Counted from the stretch's first letter, positions 1-7,975 are shown. The stretch is 11,247 nucleotides of DNA from Opitutales bacterium UBA7389 (GCA_002474325.1 DKNL01000301.1:1-11247); one strand, 5' to 3'. A program made the numbers and translations. Notes: a model not told the origin generated them from the letters alone.

Positions 1-1
1 A

Positions 2-556
2 GGATACACGCCATTCGAGGCTACACGGTATCTCCCGACTCTGGAATTTAACGGCATAGGTGGCGGTTACCAAGGAGAGGGGAGCAAGACGATTGTTCCC
101 TCAAAGGCGATGACGAAGATCTCTTGCCGTCTCGTCGGAAATCAGGATCCGAAAGCGATAGGAGATCGTGTGAGGCAGGCCATCCTGGATAGAGTGCCTT
201 CTGGAGTCTCCATAAGCGTCAAGATGGGCCATGAAGGAGCTCCTTATTTAGTTACGCCCCCGGGCCGTCCAAATTCTCCAGCGGACATGCCCGATCGGCT
301 TGTCCACGCATTTGAAACAACCACCAAGGCGATCGGTGAAACTTTTGGACGTCCACCGCTCTTTTTACGAGAGGGAGGGAGCATCCCCATTATTGCCGAC
401 TTCAAGAGTATTTTGGGATTGGACTCGGTTATGATAGGGCTCTTTCTCCCTGAAGACAAATTGCATGCTCCCAATGAGAGCATGAATCTCGACGTGCTGA
501 ATCGCGGGATCGAAGCTTCGAAGAGGATTCTCTTGTCCATTGCTCAGCATGGATAG
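2..556 (+). CDS. M20 family metallopeptidase (dipeptidase/carnosinase type), 3' part only
   Basis: This is the C-terminal 184 residues of a zinc-dependent M20 peptidase. The reading frame is open from the window edge, so the start lies outside. It begins within the lid (dimerisation) domain, where GIGGGYQGEG and IVPSKAMTKISCRL are typical of the dipeptidase/CNDP branch. It then returns to the catalytic domain with REGGSIPIIADFK and LHAPNES; the His of LHAPNE matches the family's last zinc ligand. From family knowledge, such enzymes hydrolyse dipeptides or small peptides in the cytoplasm. The metal-binding residues of the N-terminal half cannot be checked here. Its stop codon overlaps the start of the gamma-glutamyltransferase gene, so the two are probably co-transcribed and translationally coupled. 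The family call is secure; the substrate is unknown. Confidence 0.9.
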   Translation, partial: GYTPFEATRYLPTLEFNGIGGGYQGEGSKTIVPSKAMTKISCRLVGNQDPKAIGDRVRQAILDRVPSGVSISVKMGHEGAPYLVTPPGRPNSPADMPDRLVHAFETTTKAIGETFGRPPLFLREGGSIPIIADFKSILGLDSVMIGLFLPEDKLHAPNESMNLDVLNRGIEASKRILLSIAQHG

Positions 557-2228
557 GGAGTTGATTCCAGCAGATTCTTCAGCGAGTGGGAATCGAACTT
601 CTCGATCAGAGATTTTCGCGAGTCATGGAATGGTGGCGACAAGCCATCCTTTGGCATCGCAAGTCGGCTTGGATATCCTCAAGGATGGCGGTACAGCGAT
701 GGATGCAGCTATTGGTTCCAACGCTGCCTTAGGGCTGATGGAGCCCGTTAGCAATGGTATTGGTGGTGATCTATTCGCCATTGTCTGGGATCCAAAGTCG
801 GAACGATTGCGAGGTTATAATGGAAGTGGCCGGTCGCCATTGGGTCTCGCCAAAGAGATTTTCGAGGATGCGGGGATTTCGGGAGAGATCCCGTTATTCG
901 GCAAGTACTCGCTATCTATTCCAGGGTGTGTGGATGGCTGGTACCAGCTTCATAGTGAATTCGGAAATCTGCCGATAGAGAGAGTGTTGAAGCCCGCAAT
1001 CGGATATGCCTTTGACGGCCACCCTGTCCCGGAAATCATCGCGAGATCGTGGAAAGGGGAGATAGAATCGAGAAGCAAAGATCTGGAAAATTGCCCGGGT
1101 TTATTAGATACATTCGCTCCAGGAGGAAAGTGTCCGGAAAAGGGAGATCTTTGGAGAAATCCTGCTCTAGGCGAGACTTTATTAGCGATTGCGGAAAACG
1201 GCCGTGACGCTTTCTACAAAGGTCCGATTGCCAAAATGATCGACACCTATATGAAGCAAATCGGGGCGTTTCTGTCTTACGAAGATTTAGCTAGTCACAA
1301 GGGGGCTTGGATTGACCCGGTTTCGACAAATTATAGGGGTTGGGATATCTGGGAATTGCCACCCAATGGCCAAGGAATAGCCGCTCTTCAAATACTCAAT
1401 ATTCTCGAGGGGCACGATCTTGGGGATTTCGGATTCGGATCCACTAAGCATCTGCACGCGTTCATCGAGGCCAAAAAGCTAGTCTACGAGGATCGAGCTA
1501 AATTCTACGCGGATCCAGACTTTTCCGATGCACCGGTCGAAATGCTGATTTCGAAAGACTACGCAGCTGAGAAGAGGTGCCTTATGGATTTCCAGAAAGC
1601 GTCCCCAAGCTTTTGCCCTGGAGCCTTGGAACGTGGAGATACGGTTTATCTCTGTACGGCAGATTCAAGTGGGATGATGGTTTCGCTGATACAGAGCAAT
1701 TTTATTGGCATGGGTTCGGGAGTTTGCATTCCCGAGTTGGGATTCGGATTTCAGAATCGGGGAGCGTCTTTTAACTTCCAATCCGGTCACGCAAATGAAT
1801 ACGAGCCTGGTAAACGACCCTTCCATACGATTATTCCCGCATTCGTGACAGAGGGTGGAAAGCCTTTGATGGCCTTTGGAGTTATGGGAGGAAGCATGCA
1901 GCCACAAGGGCACGTCCAAATTATCGTCAATATGAAGGATTTCGGGATGAATTTACAGGAGGCGGGAGATGCCCCGCGGGTGAATCATGTCCGTTCCTCA
2001 CAGCCATTTGGATCACCCAGCAAGATGACTGATGGCGGAATGGTGTATCTAGAAAATGGATTTAGCGAAGTCGTCCTGTCCGAATTGGCCGGAATGGGAC
2101 ATCAAATCGATATGATCTCGGGCAAGGGCTTATTCGGGGGGTATCAGGGGATTCGTCAGGATCCGATGACAGGTGTTTATGCGGGTGCATCCGAAAGCAG
2201 GAAAGATGGCCAGGCAGTAGGGTATTGA
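549..2228 (+). CDS. Gamma-glutamyltransferase family protein (Ntn hydrolase), no signal peptide
   Basis: This is a gamma-glutamyltranspeptidase-type enzyme, made as a proenzyme that cuts itself to free an N-terminal Thr nucleophile. Visible motifs, numbered from the ATG at 549, are the N-terminal HPLAS and GGTAMDAA block, NGSGRSP with the likely carboxylate-binding Arg95, GDTVYL with the probable nucleophile Thr365 after Asp364, and GVMGGSMQPQGH near 445-456. The pattern is closer to Bacillus YwrD-like proteins than to E. coli Ggt. Length (559 residues) fits the family. The N-terminus is polar and has no hydrophobic leader, so the protein is probably cytoplasmic, unlike the classical periplasmic enzyme. 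A TTG at 540 is an alternative start, with AAGAGGA about 12 nt upstream; I prefer the ATG. The gene overlaps the upstream M20 peptidase by 8 nt. Likely substrates are gamma-glutamyl peptides or amides; glutathione is possible but not shown. Confidence 0.93.
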   Translation: MDRELIPADSSASGNRTSRSEIFASHGMVATSHPLASQVGLDILKDGGTAMDAAIGSNAALGLMEPVSNGIGGDLFAIVWDPKSERLRGYNGSGRSPLGLAKEIFEDAGISGEIPLFGKYSLSIPGCVDGWYQLHSEFGNLPIERVLKPAIGYAFDGHPVPEIIARSWKGEIESRSKDLENCPGLLDTFAPGGKCPEKGDLWRNPALGETLLAIAENGRDAFYKGPIAKMIDTYMKQIGAFLSYEDLASHKGAWIDPVSTNYRGWDIWELPPNGQGIAALQILNILEGHDLGDFGFGSTKHLHAFIEAKKLVYEDRAKFYADPDFSDAPVEMLISKDYAAEKRCLMDFQKASPSFCPGALERGDTVYLCTADSSGMMVSLIQSNFIGMGSGVCIPELGFGFQNRGASFNFQSGHANEYEPGKRPFHTIIPAFVTEGGKPLMAFGVMGGSMQPQGHVQIIVNMKDFGMNLQEAGDAPRVNHVRSSQPFGSPSKMTDGGMVYLENGFSEVVLSELAGMGHQIDMISGKGLFGGYQGIRQDPMTGVYAGASESRKDGQAVGY

Positions 2229-2437
2229 GCGGATATTTCAACGGTTATTGCGAATTCAAAGCTAACGGGGTATGACTGCTCGTCCTCGAACAGCAGTTTG
2301 AGCGTTGCCATCTCGATTGGTTGGGACAAACAACCCTGCCTGTTTCGTTTTGAGCTCATGCCCCGGAGTTTGATTGGGTATCGGGCTATCTTAGAGCATC
2401 CATTTGAAAAATTGGGACTCGCCGTTATAGGCTCAAT

Positions 2438-3631
2438 TTACGCGCCGCTGCGACGGTAGGTCTGCATCAAATCGAGAATCGATTCGCGTAACCCAAAAAG
2501 GGATTGCCGTATATCCAACTGCCATTTCTCGTGCTTAGTTTGAAGCGATTTTGCCGCTTCCAAGGTGGATATCGTCATATGTACCAGATGAAGAGCTCGC
2601 TTCAACGTGGCGATAACAAACCCTGGTTCCGGATCAACGCCGCGGGCTACTTCTTCCATGGCACCGATAAGCTTGCTGAACGTCATTTGGGAATGCCATA
2701 GAAGCTGGTTCCATGGGTTGCTATCCTCGTCGTTCAGAAGTTTTCTAGATTCCGTTTCAAAGAAGATCCGCGAAGTTATATCCAGCATATCGGAAATGAG
2801 AGGATGATTGGGAAGGTATTCCTCGGGATCGTCCTCCTTTTCTTGAAAAAGCCCGCTTTCACTGTGCGATTCCCAGTCCTCAGCTTCAGTTTTGGGATAT
2901 TCAATACTATCGATTTCCCAGCCCATCGCCTCCGCTACCAGCTCTTCGCAATTGGGATCGCTCTCATACTTTTCGAATAGCTCTAGGAGCATATCACTGC
3001 GTGCGTCTGACTTCTGCAGATAAGCTTCCCATTGAAATTCGTTCATTTCCTCGGTAGCTGGAATTTCATCCACGTTCTCAGGTTCTATCGCCTGAGACAA
3101 GTTATTCATGAAGTCGAACATTGCTTGTTGATTTTTCAGGCGCTGATCGACTTCGTCGGTTTCGGACAGGGTCCAGGTGGGTAAAGACACACTCCATTCA
3201 AAGTCCGTTGTCTCAATTAGGACTCGTCCATTGCGTTCGCTAAACCATTCTAGATAGAGACAATTTCCGATGATGTAAGGGTGCTTGCCTTTAGCGAATT
3301 GGCCGATGATTTCCTCGGGATCGACCAGAATCTTAACTTTCTTGGAAGCGGTCATGTCTCCGACCACTCCACTCTGGAAAACATCAAGGCCGGCATAGTC
3401 GCCTTCGGTCGGTTTTGGATTTTCGAATACAAGTTTCGCACCCGCCAAGTCGCGATAGCAATTTCCACGAAGCTTCAACTCCAGAGGCCGGTTCAATCCT
3501 TTTAGCCAGATGAGGCCAGTGACGTATCCCGGGGTTCGGTTGTGAATCTCTCCTTTGACAACGAATTGGTCAACTCTCCAGGCCATTGGACGAAATTTAG
3601 AGGGCCTGGAAGATCTGTCAATCGCCCGCAT
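2438..3631 (-). CDS. Hypothetical acidic protein, unrecognised family
   Basis: I do not recognise this 397-residue protein. It has no signal peptide, membrane segment or obvious catalytic motif. The N-terminal third (to about residue 155) looks beta-rich, with alternating hydrophobics and a Gly/Leu-rich stretch (GYVTGLIWLKG). The middle (about 160-275) is strongly acidic and probably partly disordered, rich in Glu and Asp. The C-terminal 120 residues look helical (for example ISDMLDITSRIFFETESRKLL, shown only in part). The layout suggests a binding or adaptor protein rather than an enzyme, but that is inference. Met16 (ATG at 3584-3586) is an equally possible start, because the first 15 residues are basic and low in complexity; neither start has a good Shine-Dalgarno sequence. 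The gene is convergent with the GGT gene and divergent from the second M20 hydrolase, so it is its own transcription unit. Length and codon pattern support a real gene. Confidence 0.75.
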   Translation of the reverse strand: MRAIDRSSRPSKFRPMAWRVDQFVVKGEIHNRTPGYVTGLIWLKGLNRPLELKLRGNCYRDLAGAKLVFENPKPTEGDYAGLDVFQSGVVGDMTASKKVKILVDPEEIIGQFAKGKHPYIIGNCLYLEWFSERNGRVLIETTDFEWSVSLPTWTLSETDEVDQRLKNQQAMFDFMNNLSQAIEPENVDEIPATEEMNEFQWEAYLQKSDARSDMLLELFEKYESDPNCEELVAEAMGWEIDSIEYPKTEAEDWESHSESGLFQEKEDDPEEYLPNHPLISDMLDITSRIFFETESRKLLNDEDSNPWNQLLWHSQMTFSKLIGAMEEVARGVDPEPGFVIATLKRALHLVHMTISTLEAAKSLQTKHEKWQLDIRQSLFGLRESILDLMQTYRRSGA

Positions 3632-3728
3632 CGAACTTCTATCCGGAACTTGGTTAAAATAGAATGAAAGGTAGTTTTAGACTGAAGGCCGTTGCTTTTT
3701 AAGTAGCGAGGAATTGGGATAGGCAGCA

Positions 3729-4847
3729 GTGAGCGTGCATATTGAGCTATTGGCAAAACTTGTAGGGATACCCAGCGTCAATCCAGTTTATGGGGGCCCT
3801 GGTGAAGCGGATTTAGAGGCATTTGTCAGCAGTTGGCTTTCCGAAAGAGGAATCGATTTCATCCGCCAGGAGGTCCTTCCCGGGAGGTGCAATCTGGTGG
3901 CCCACATAGGATCGGTTGAGAAGCCTTCAGTTCTAGTCGAAGCTCACATGGATACGGTTGGCGTGGATGGCTGGGCGGTTGGAGATCCGTACAAGCTAGA
4001 ATACCGGGAGGGAAAATGGTATGGCCGAGGCTCATGTGATACCAAAGCCAGTTTGGCGACCTTCCTTTTGCTAGCAGACCGTTGCAAAGAGAGGGAAGGC
4101 GACCTAAATCGAAGCCTGGTGTTTGCGGCGACCTGTGACGAAGAGGCTGCCCAGTTGGGAGCCTATAAGCTAGCCGAGCTAAAGTCTCGTTTCGATATTC
4201 AAGGTGCCCTAACTGGAGAGCCGACGCGAAGCGCTATAGTGACCAAGCACAAAGGAGTGTGTCGTTACACGATTGAAGCCTTGGGCAAAGCTGCTCATGG
4301 CTCCACTCCTCAATTGGGAGAGAATGCGATTTATAAAATTGCTAGACTAGTAGAGAAACTGGAGCGCTTAGCTGAATTGCTCTCCCAGGAAGACAATCGA
4401 GAGCCCATTGAGCGAGGTAGCTTGAATGTGGGGCGGATTTCCGGGGGAATCGGCTTCAATATCGTTCCAGACAAATGTTCGATTGAGTTAGATCGCAGGT
4501 TGGGCGTTTACGAGAAAATGGAAGAGGCTCGGGAAGCAATCGAAGTGATCGCCAAGACAGAAATTGGGGCGAGCGTCTCCACGGTTTTAGAGCGGCCTTC
4601 GTTGAATACCAAGAATCAGGACTGTTTTCCCCAGGCGCTAGCCAAGAGTGCCCTTGAATCAGGAATCGATTCCGATTTTAGCGAAGCGGCTTTTATGACC
4701 AATGGCGTTGCCTATTCTAGTGCGGGCATACCAACTGTGGTCTTTGGTCCCGGGGACATTGATCAAGCGCACAAAGTGGATGAGTACATTGAGGAGGGTG
4801 AGATGGAGCGAGCCCTCAAGATATTGGAGTCGTTCTTCTTATCCTAG
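3729..4847 (+). CDS. M20 family metallohydrolase (ArgE/DapE/CPG2-like)
   Basis: This is a complete 372-residue di-zinc amidohydrolase. The full metal-site set is visible: EAHMDT with His73 and Asp75, RGSCDTK with the bridging Asp104, CDEEA with general-base Glu138 and zinc ligand Glu139, GEPT with Glu164, and GPGDIDQAHKVDEY with His348. GKAAHGSTP (His190) marks the lid domain that completes the neighbouring subunit's active site in dimeric members. The family removes acyl groups from amino acids (acetylornithine, succinyl-diaminopimelate) or cleaves small peptides. Nothing here fixes the substrate, and no arginine or lysine genes are adjacent, so I give no symbol. The start is GTG at 3729, with GGATAGG about 5 nt upstream. 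It runs divergently from the acidic hypothetical gene across a gap of about 100 nt, and may share a catabolic role with the upstream M20/GGT pair. Confidence 0.92.
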   Translation: MSVHIELLAKLVGIPSVNPVYGGPGEADLEAFVSSWLSERGIDFIRQEVLPGRCNLVAHIGSVEKPSVLVEAHMDTVGVDGWAVGDPYKLEYREGKWYGRGSCDTKASLATFLLLADRCKEREGDLNRSLVFAATCDEEAAQLGAYKLAELKSRFDIQGALTGEPTRSAIVTKHKGVCRYTIEALGKAAHGSTPQLGENAIYKIARLVEKLERLAELLSQEDNREPIERGSLNVGRISGGIGFNIVPDKCSIELDRRLGVYEKMEEAREAIEVIAKTEIGASVSTVLERPSLNTKNQDCFPQALAKSALESGIDSDFSEAAFMTNGVAYSSAGIPTVVFGPGDIDQAHKVDEYIEEGEMERALKILESFFLS

Positions 4848-4985
4848 GAATCTGGAATTCCCAAAGAAAGCTTATTAGGAACCCTATTAACACAAGGGAT
4901 AAAGCGGCGGATCATTTAAGGACACCGATAGCGATTTAGTAGATTCGGAAAAGTACGAGGTTTCCCTAGCATTAGCGCGGATGCA

Positions 4986-5015
4986 TTGACATTCGGGTTG
5001 AGCAATAGCGATGAT
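4986..5015 (+). promoter_or_regulatory. Possible sigma-70-type promoter of the FGE gene
   Basis: A perfect TTGACA (4986-4991) is followed 18 nt later by GATGAT (5010-5015, four of six bases of TATAAT). Initiation would fall near 5022, about 25 nt before the ATG at 5046. If this is a promoter, the in-frame TTG at 4986 is part of the -35 box and not a start codon. This rests on sequence match only. Confidence 0.35.
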
Positions 5016-5045
5016 TGCCTACTTAGATTTCCCGATTTCTACCCG

Positions 5046-6020
5046 ATGGTATCCAAGACGAATCCAGGTTGTTGCACTCCAACTAAGCCCGAAGGCGGCA
5101 GCCCTTCTAGCTGTTGTGGTTCTAGGCCCGCAATTTCGAGCCAAGCGTCCGATTATGGGAGCCGGGAAAACATGGTTCTCATCGAAAAGGGCTCTTTCCT
5201 TATGGGTTCGGATAGCGATGAAGCTTGGGAAGCAGATGGGGAAAAGCTAGTTAAAGAAGTTTTCGTGGACGATTTTAGGATTTCCAGCTGTTGTGTCACC
5301 AATGGGGAATTTGGGGCGTTTATTCATGATACTGGCTACGTTACGGAAGCGGAAAAATTTGGCTGGTCTTATGTTTTTCAAATAATGCTGCCAAAATCGA
5401 TTCTCAAACGTCTGAAGCCTCGCAATGTTGAAGGTCTCGATTGGTGGTACGGCGTTGAAGGGGCTTGCTGGAAGAAACCGGAAGGTCCGGGCTCGAACAT
5501 CAAGAAGCGGATGGACTACCCGGTGGTTCACGTCAGTTGGAATGACGCGGCTGCTTATTGTCGCTGGAAAGGGCAGCGATTTCCAACGGAGGCGGAGTGG
5601 GAAAAGGCAGCTCGAGGCGGGCTGGTGCAGAAAGTATATGCTTGGGGTGACGAGCTAATGCCGGACGGAAAACACAGATGTAATATTTGGCAGGGTCAAT
5701 TCCCGCTAGTCAACTCCGCCAAGGATGGACATGTTGGGCCCGCTCCCGCTAAGTCGTTCAGAGCGAATGGCTACGGTCTCTACAATGTCGCAGGAAATGT
5801 CTGGGAGTGGTGCCAAGACTGGTTTTCGCCTACCTGGCGTTTAACTCATGACGAGCCAAATCCCAAGGGTCCGGAATCAGGCGAGGGAAGGGTGATGAAA
5901 GGTGGCTCGTACCTGTGTCACGACAGCTACTGTAATCGCTATCGCGTGGCCGCACGTACCTCCAATACTCCTGATACATCGACGGGGAATATGGGTTTTC
6001 GCACAGCGATCGACGCCTAG
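5046..6020 (+). CDS. Formylglycine-generating enzyme (sulfatase-modifying factor)
   Basis: This enzyme oxidises the Cys of a CxPxR motif in sulfatases to C-alpha-formylglycine, using copper and O2. The 324-residue protein is an FGE-sulfatase domain running from about MVLIEKGSFLMGS, through PVVHVSWNDAAAYCRW, RFPTEAEWEKAARGG and NVAGNVWEWCQDW, to GFRTA at the end. The active site is intact: GGSYLCHDSYCNRYR carries Cys291 and Cys296, matching the catalytic pair of human SUMF1 (GGSYMCHRSYC). This sets it apart from the many FGE-like proteins without the pair. The N-terminus is unusual, with two CC pairs (residues 9-10 and 23-24) in a Pro/Ser/Gly-rich stretch and no hydrophobic signal sequence. 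I chose the ATG at 5046; an in-frame TTG at 4986 would add 20 residues but coincides with a -35-like TTGACA. No sulfatase gene is in the window, so it probably acts in trans. Confidence 0.92.
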   Translation: MVSKTNPGCCTPTKPEGGSPSSCCGSRPAISSQASDYGSRENMVLIEKGSFLMGSDSDEAWEADGEKLVKEVFVDDFRISSCCVTNGEFGAFIHDTGYVTEAEKFGWSYVFQIMLPKSILKRLKPRNVEGLDWWYGVEGACWKKPEGPGSNIKKRMDYPVVHVSWNDAAAYCRWKGQRFPTEAEWEKAARGGLVQKVYAWGDELMPDGKHRCNIWQGQFPLVNSAKDGHVGPAPAKSFRANGYGLYNVAGNVWEWCQDWFSPTWRLTHDEPNPKGPESGEGRVMKGGSYLCHDSYCNRYRVAARTSNTPDTSTGNMGFRTAIDA

Positions 6021-6302
6021 TCGTCAACCGAGACGCTGCGTCCAATTCTTAGCTGCCCTCGAGCTCCTCTTTGAACGTGAGCTGCTGATCTGCCGTGTCT
6101 AAAACGAGGATACAATCTTATCCCCGCTGGATACAAGATGCGTGGGAGATCGTAATCAAGCGATCCCAGAACCAGCGAGCCGAGCCCGAGCAAGGTCCGA
6201 TTCTCGATAGAATTCCTGGAATACGCGTATGCATTCTCGTTAGCGATTGGCTTCGTTATCCTCGGCTCGACTCAGTTGGCGCTCATTGCTGAACATGATG
6301 CG
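6021..6302. other. Gene-poor intergenic stretch after the FGE gene
   Basis: I see no convincing gene here. A GTG-started frame at 6095-6292 (65 codons) has no recognisable motif. A second, startless plus-strand frame from 6156 to about 6375 has a hydrophobic run near 6216-6280, but it overlaps the more believable minus-strand helix-turn-helix frame. There is a short direct repeat, GGATACAA, at 6108-6115 and 6129-6136, and a small hairpin (GGATA/TATCC, 6108-6123). No T-tract terminator is visible for either flanking gene. Confidence 0.4.
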
Positions 6303-6470
6303 TCACATCTTGAGCAGAGCCATGTTCTGAAGTTGTCGAAAGCGTTCCCTGGTAATGCCGAAGATTCTACCAGCTTCCTCTAGATTCAGCGGAGAGTCCC
6401 GTTCGTTATCCACCAGGATGCGTAGGTACTGAACTCCCCGCCTTTTTCTAGATACCAATAGCGACAGCAA
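6303..6470 (-). CDS. Small sigma-70 region 4.2-like helix-turn-helix protein or sigma factor remnant
   Basis: A minus-strand frame directly downstream of trpE encodes about 55 residues ending in LNLEEAGRIFGITRERFRQ followed by LQNMALLKM. This lines up closely with sigma-70 region 4.2 (RpoD: TLEEVGKQFDVTRERIRQI and on to AKALRKL), the helix-turn-helix that binds the -35 element. The TRER.RQ core and the flanking LEE.G..F and AL.K positions are kept. Regions 1-3 are absent, because the frame runs into the 3' end of trpE. There is no ATG at the front: TTG codons at 6468-6470 (used here, 8 nt from the trpE stop) or 6456-6458 could start it. It could be a short standalone DNA-binding protein coupled to trpE, or a 5'-truncated sigma factor relic. 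Homology is clear; expression is uncertain. Confidence 0.5.
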   Translation of the reverse strand: MLSLLVSRKRRGVQYLRILVDNERDSPLNLEEAGRIFGITRERFRQLQNMALLKM

Positions 6471-6475
6471 AGTAG

Positions 6476-7975
6476 CTAGAACGACTCTGCCACCGATACG
6501 GCTTTAAAAAGAGCCGAGGCCTTGAATATCGTTTCCTTGTACTCGGATTCTGGATCCGAATCAGCTACGATGCCTGCTCCCGCTTGAATGATTACCGTTC
6601 CATTCTGGACCATAGAGGTTCGTAGGGTAATGCAAGAGTCGAGATTTCCGTTGTAGCTAAAATATCCCAGCGCTCCGGCATAGAACTCGCGTTGATCCGG
6701 TTCACCCTCGGCAATGATTTGCATAGCCCGGATTTTTGGAGCCCCGCTTACCGTTCCTGCTGGGAAGGTCGCCCGCATCAGGTCGAAAGCGTTGCGGTCA
6801 GAAGCGATTTTCCCTTCTACCTGTGACACGATATGCATCACATGCGAGTAGCGTTCGATTATCATGTAATCGGGTACGGTTACGGATCCGAATTGGCAAA
6901 CTCTGCCAATGTCGTTGCGGGCTAAGTCGATGAGCATCAAATGCTCCGCTTTCTCTTTTTCGTCAGCCAGTAATTCCCTTTCCAGGGCGAGATCCTCATA
7001 CTCCGTTTTCCCGCGGCGGCGAGTGCCCGCGATCGGGCGAATTTCAACTTTATCGTCTGTTAGTTTGACATGAACTTCAGGTGATGCTCCGACAATGGAG
7101 AATCGATCAGTCTCTAGAAGAAACATATAGGGCGAAGGATTCACCGTTCTCAGTGCTCGATACAAATCGAGGGGTGTTTTTGAAAACTCTTTCTCGAATC
7201 GCTGGCTGAGGACCACTTGGAAGATGTCGCCAGCTCGAATGTATTCCTTGGAGCGTTCGACTAAATCCTCGAAATCCTCTTTAATGAAATTGCCATCGGG
7301 AAATTGGATGCCTTCAGGGGATTTAAGAGCTGCGGGTTCCACATGGTTCGGCTTTTCTAAAGTGGCTTGAAGGTGTTCAAGCTCTTCGATTGCCGCCTGA
7401 TATGCTTCCTCTACGGATTGGTAGGCGTCGGGTCGAGCATTTACGAGAAGCCGAATGGTTTGCTTGGCTCTATCGAAAATCACCATGGAGTCGGCCAGCA
7501 TGTAGTAGCTTAGTGGAGACTCATGGCAGTTGTTCTTCGCTCGCGGAACAGTCGGCTCAACGCGGCAAATGTATTCATAAGATAGGTACCCTACGGCTCC
7601 ACCTGTGAATGGGGGCAGCTCGGGAAAATCGATTGGCTTGTACTGGGCGATTTCCTCTTCGATTAGCGTGAGGGGATCATTGGGCGTCGCGACTTCGATG
7701 TTTTCCTTGCCGGGTTCTTCGATTATAGTTCGATTCCAATAGCTGGTGAAAATCTTTCGAGGCCGGCAGGCGATGAATGTGTATCGAGAAAGGCGTTCAC
7801 CACCTTCGATAGATTCGAGTAGGAAGGCAGGGCTATCGGACTTCAGTTTCGAATACGCTGTAACGGGCGTTTCTATATCGGCCATGAGATCGGCATAGAC
7901 GGGAATAAGATTCCCCTCTGAAGCAAGGGCTTGGAATTCCTTAATATCTATATTGGGCTGCAGTTCGTGCGACAT
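6476..7975 (-). CDS. trpE: Anthranilate synthase component I
   Basis: TrpE converts chorismate to anthranilate, the first committed step of tryptophan synthesis, using ammonia delivered by the glutamine amidotransferase TrpG (not in this window). The N-terminal regulatory part carries LLES (residues 52-55), the usual tryptophan feedback site. The chorismate-binding part shows PIAGTRRRG (about 314-322), LLADEKEKAEHLMLIDLARND (shown in part, about 335-355), FPAGTVSGAPK (404-414) and QAGAGIVADSDPESEY (464-479). PIAGTRRRG together with the LLES site favours TrpE over PabB or isochorismate synthase. Length (499 residues) is normal. I chose the ATG at 7973-7975; a TTG four codons upstream is possible. 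No strong Shine-Dalgarno is present. A TATAAT lies about 57 nt upstream. No other trp genes flank it; a sigma-4.2-like frame follows directly. Confidence 0.96.
   Translation of the reverse strand: MSHELQPNIDIKEFQALASEGNLIPVYADLMADIETPVTAYSKLKSDSPAFLLESIEGGERLSRYTFIACRPRKIFTSYWNRTIIEEPGKENIEVATPNDPLTLIEEEIAQYKPIDFPELPPFTGGAVGYLSYEYICRVEPTVPRAKNNCHESPLSYYMLADSMVIFDRAKQTIRLLVNARPDAYQSVEEAYQAAIEELEHLQATLEKPNHVEPAALKSPEGIQFPDGNFIKEDFEDLVERSKEYIRAGDIFQVVLSQRFEKEFSKTPLDLYRALRTVNPSPYMFLLETDRFSIVGASPEVHVKLTDDKVEIRPIAGTRRRGKTEYEDLALERELLADEKEKAEHLMLIDLARNDIGRVCQFGSVTVPDYMIIERYSHVMHIVSQVEGKIASDRNAFDLMRATFPAGTVSGAPKIRAMQIIAEGEPDQREFYAGALGYFSYNGNLDSCITLRTSMVQNGTVIIQAGAGIVADSDPESEYKETIFKASALFKAVSVAESF

Noticed and set aside
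2275..2297. Inverted repeat ACTGCT/AGCAGT between the convergent genes as a terminator.
   Set aside because: The stem is only 6 bp with an 11-nt loop and there is no T-tract on either strand.
2177..2359. A 60-codon minus-strand frame between the GGT and acidic-protein genes.
   Set aside because: It runs into the GGT coding region, has no recognisable motif and no clear Shine-Dalgarno. It could be real only if conserved elsewhere.
6095..6292. A 65-codon GTG-started plus-strand frame after the FGE gene.
   Set aside because: It has no start signal, motif or context that supports a gene.
6156..6375. A plus-strand startless frame with a membrane-like hydrophobic run.
   Set aside because: It has no usable start codon, and its second half is the complement of the sigma-4.2-like frame, which has far better homology.
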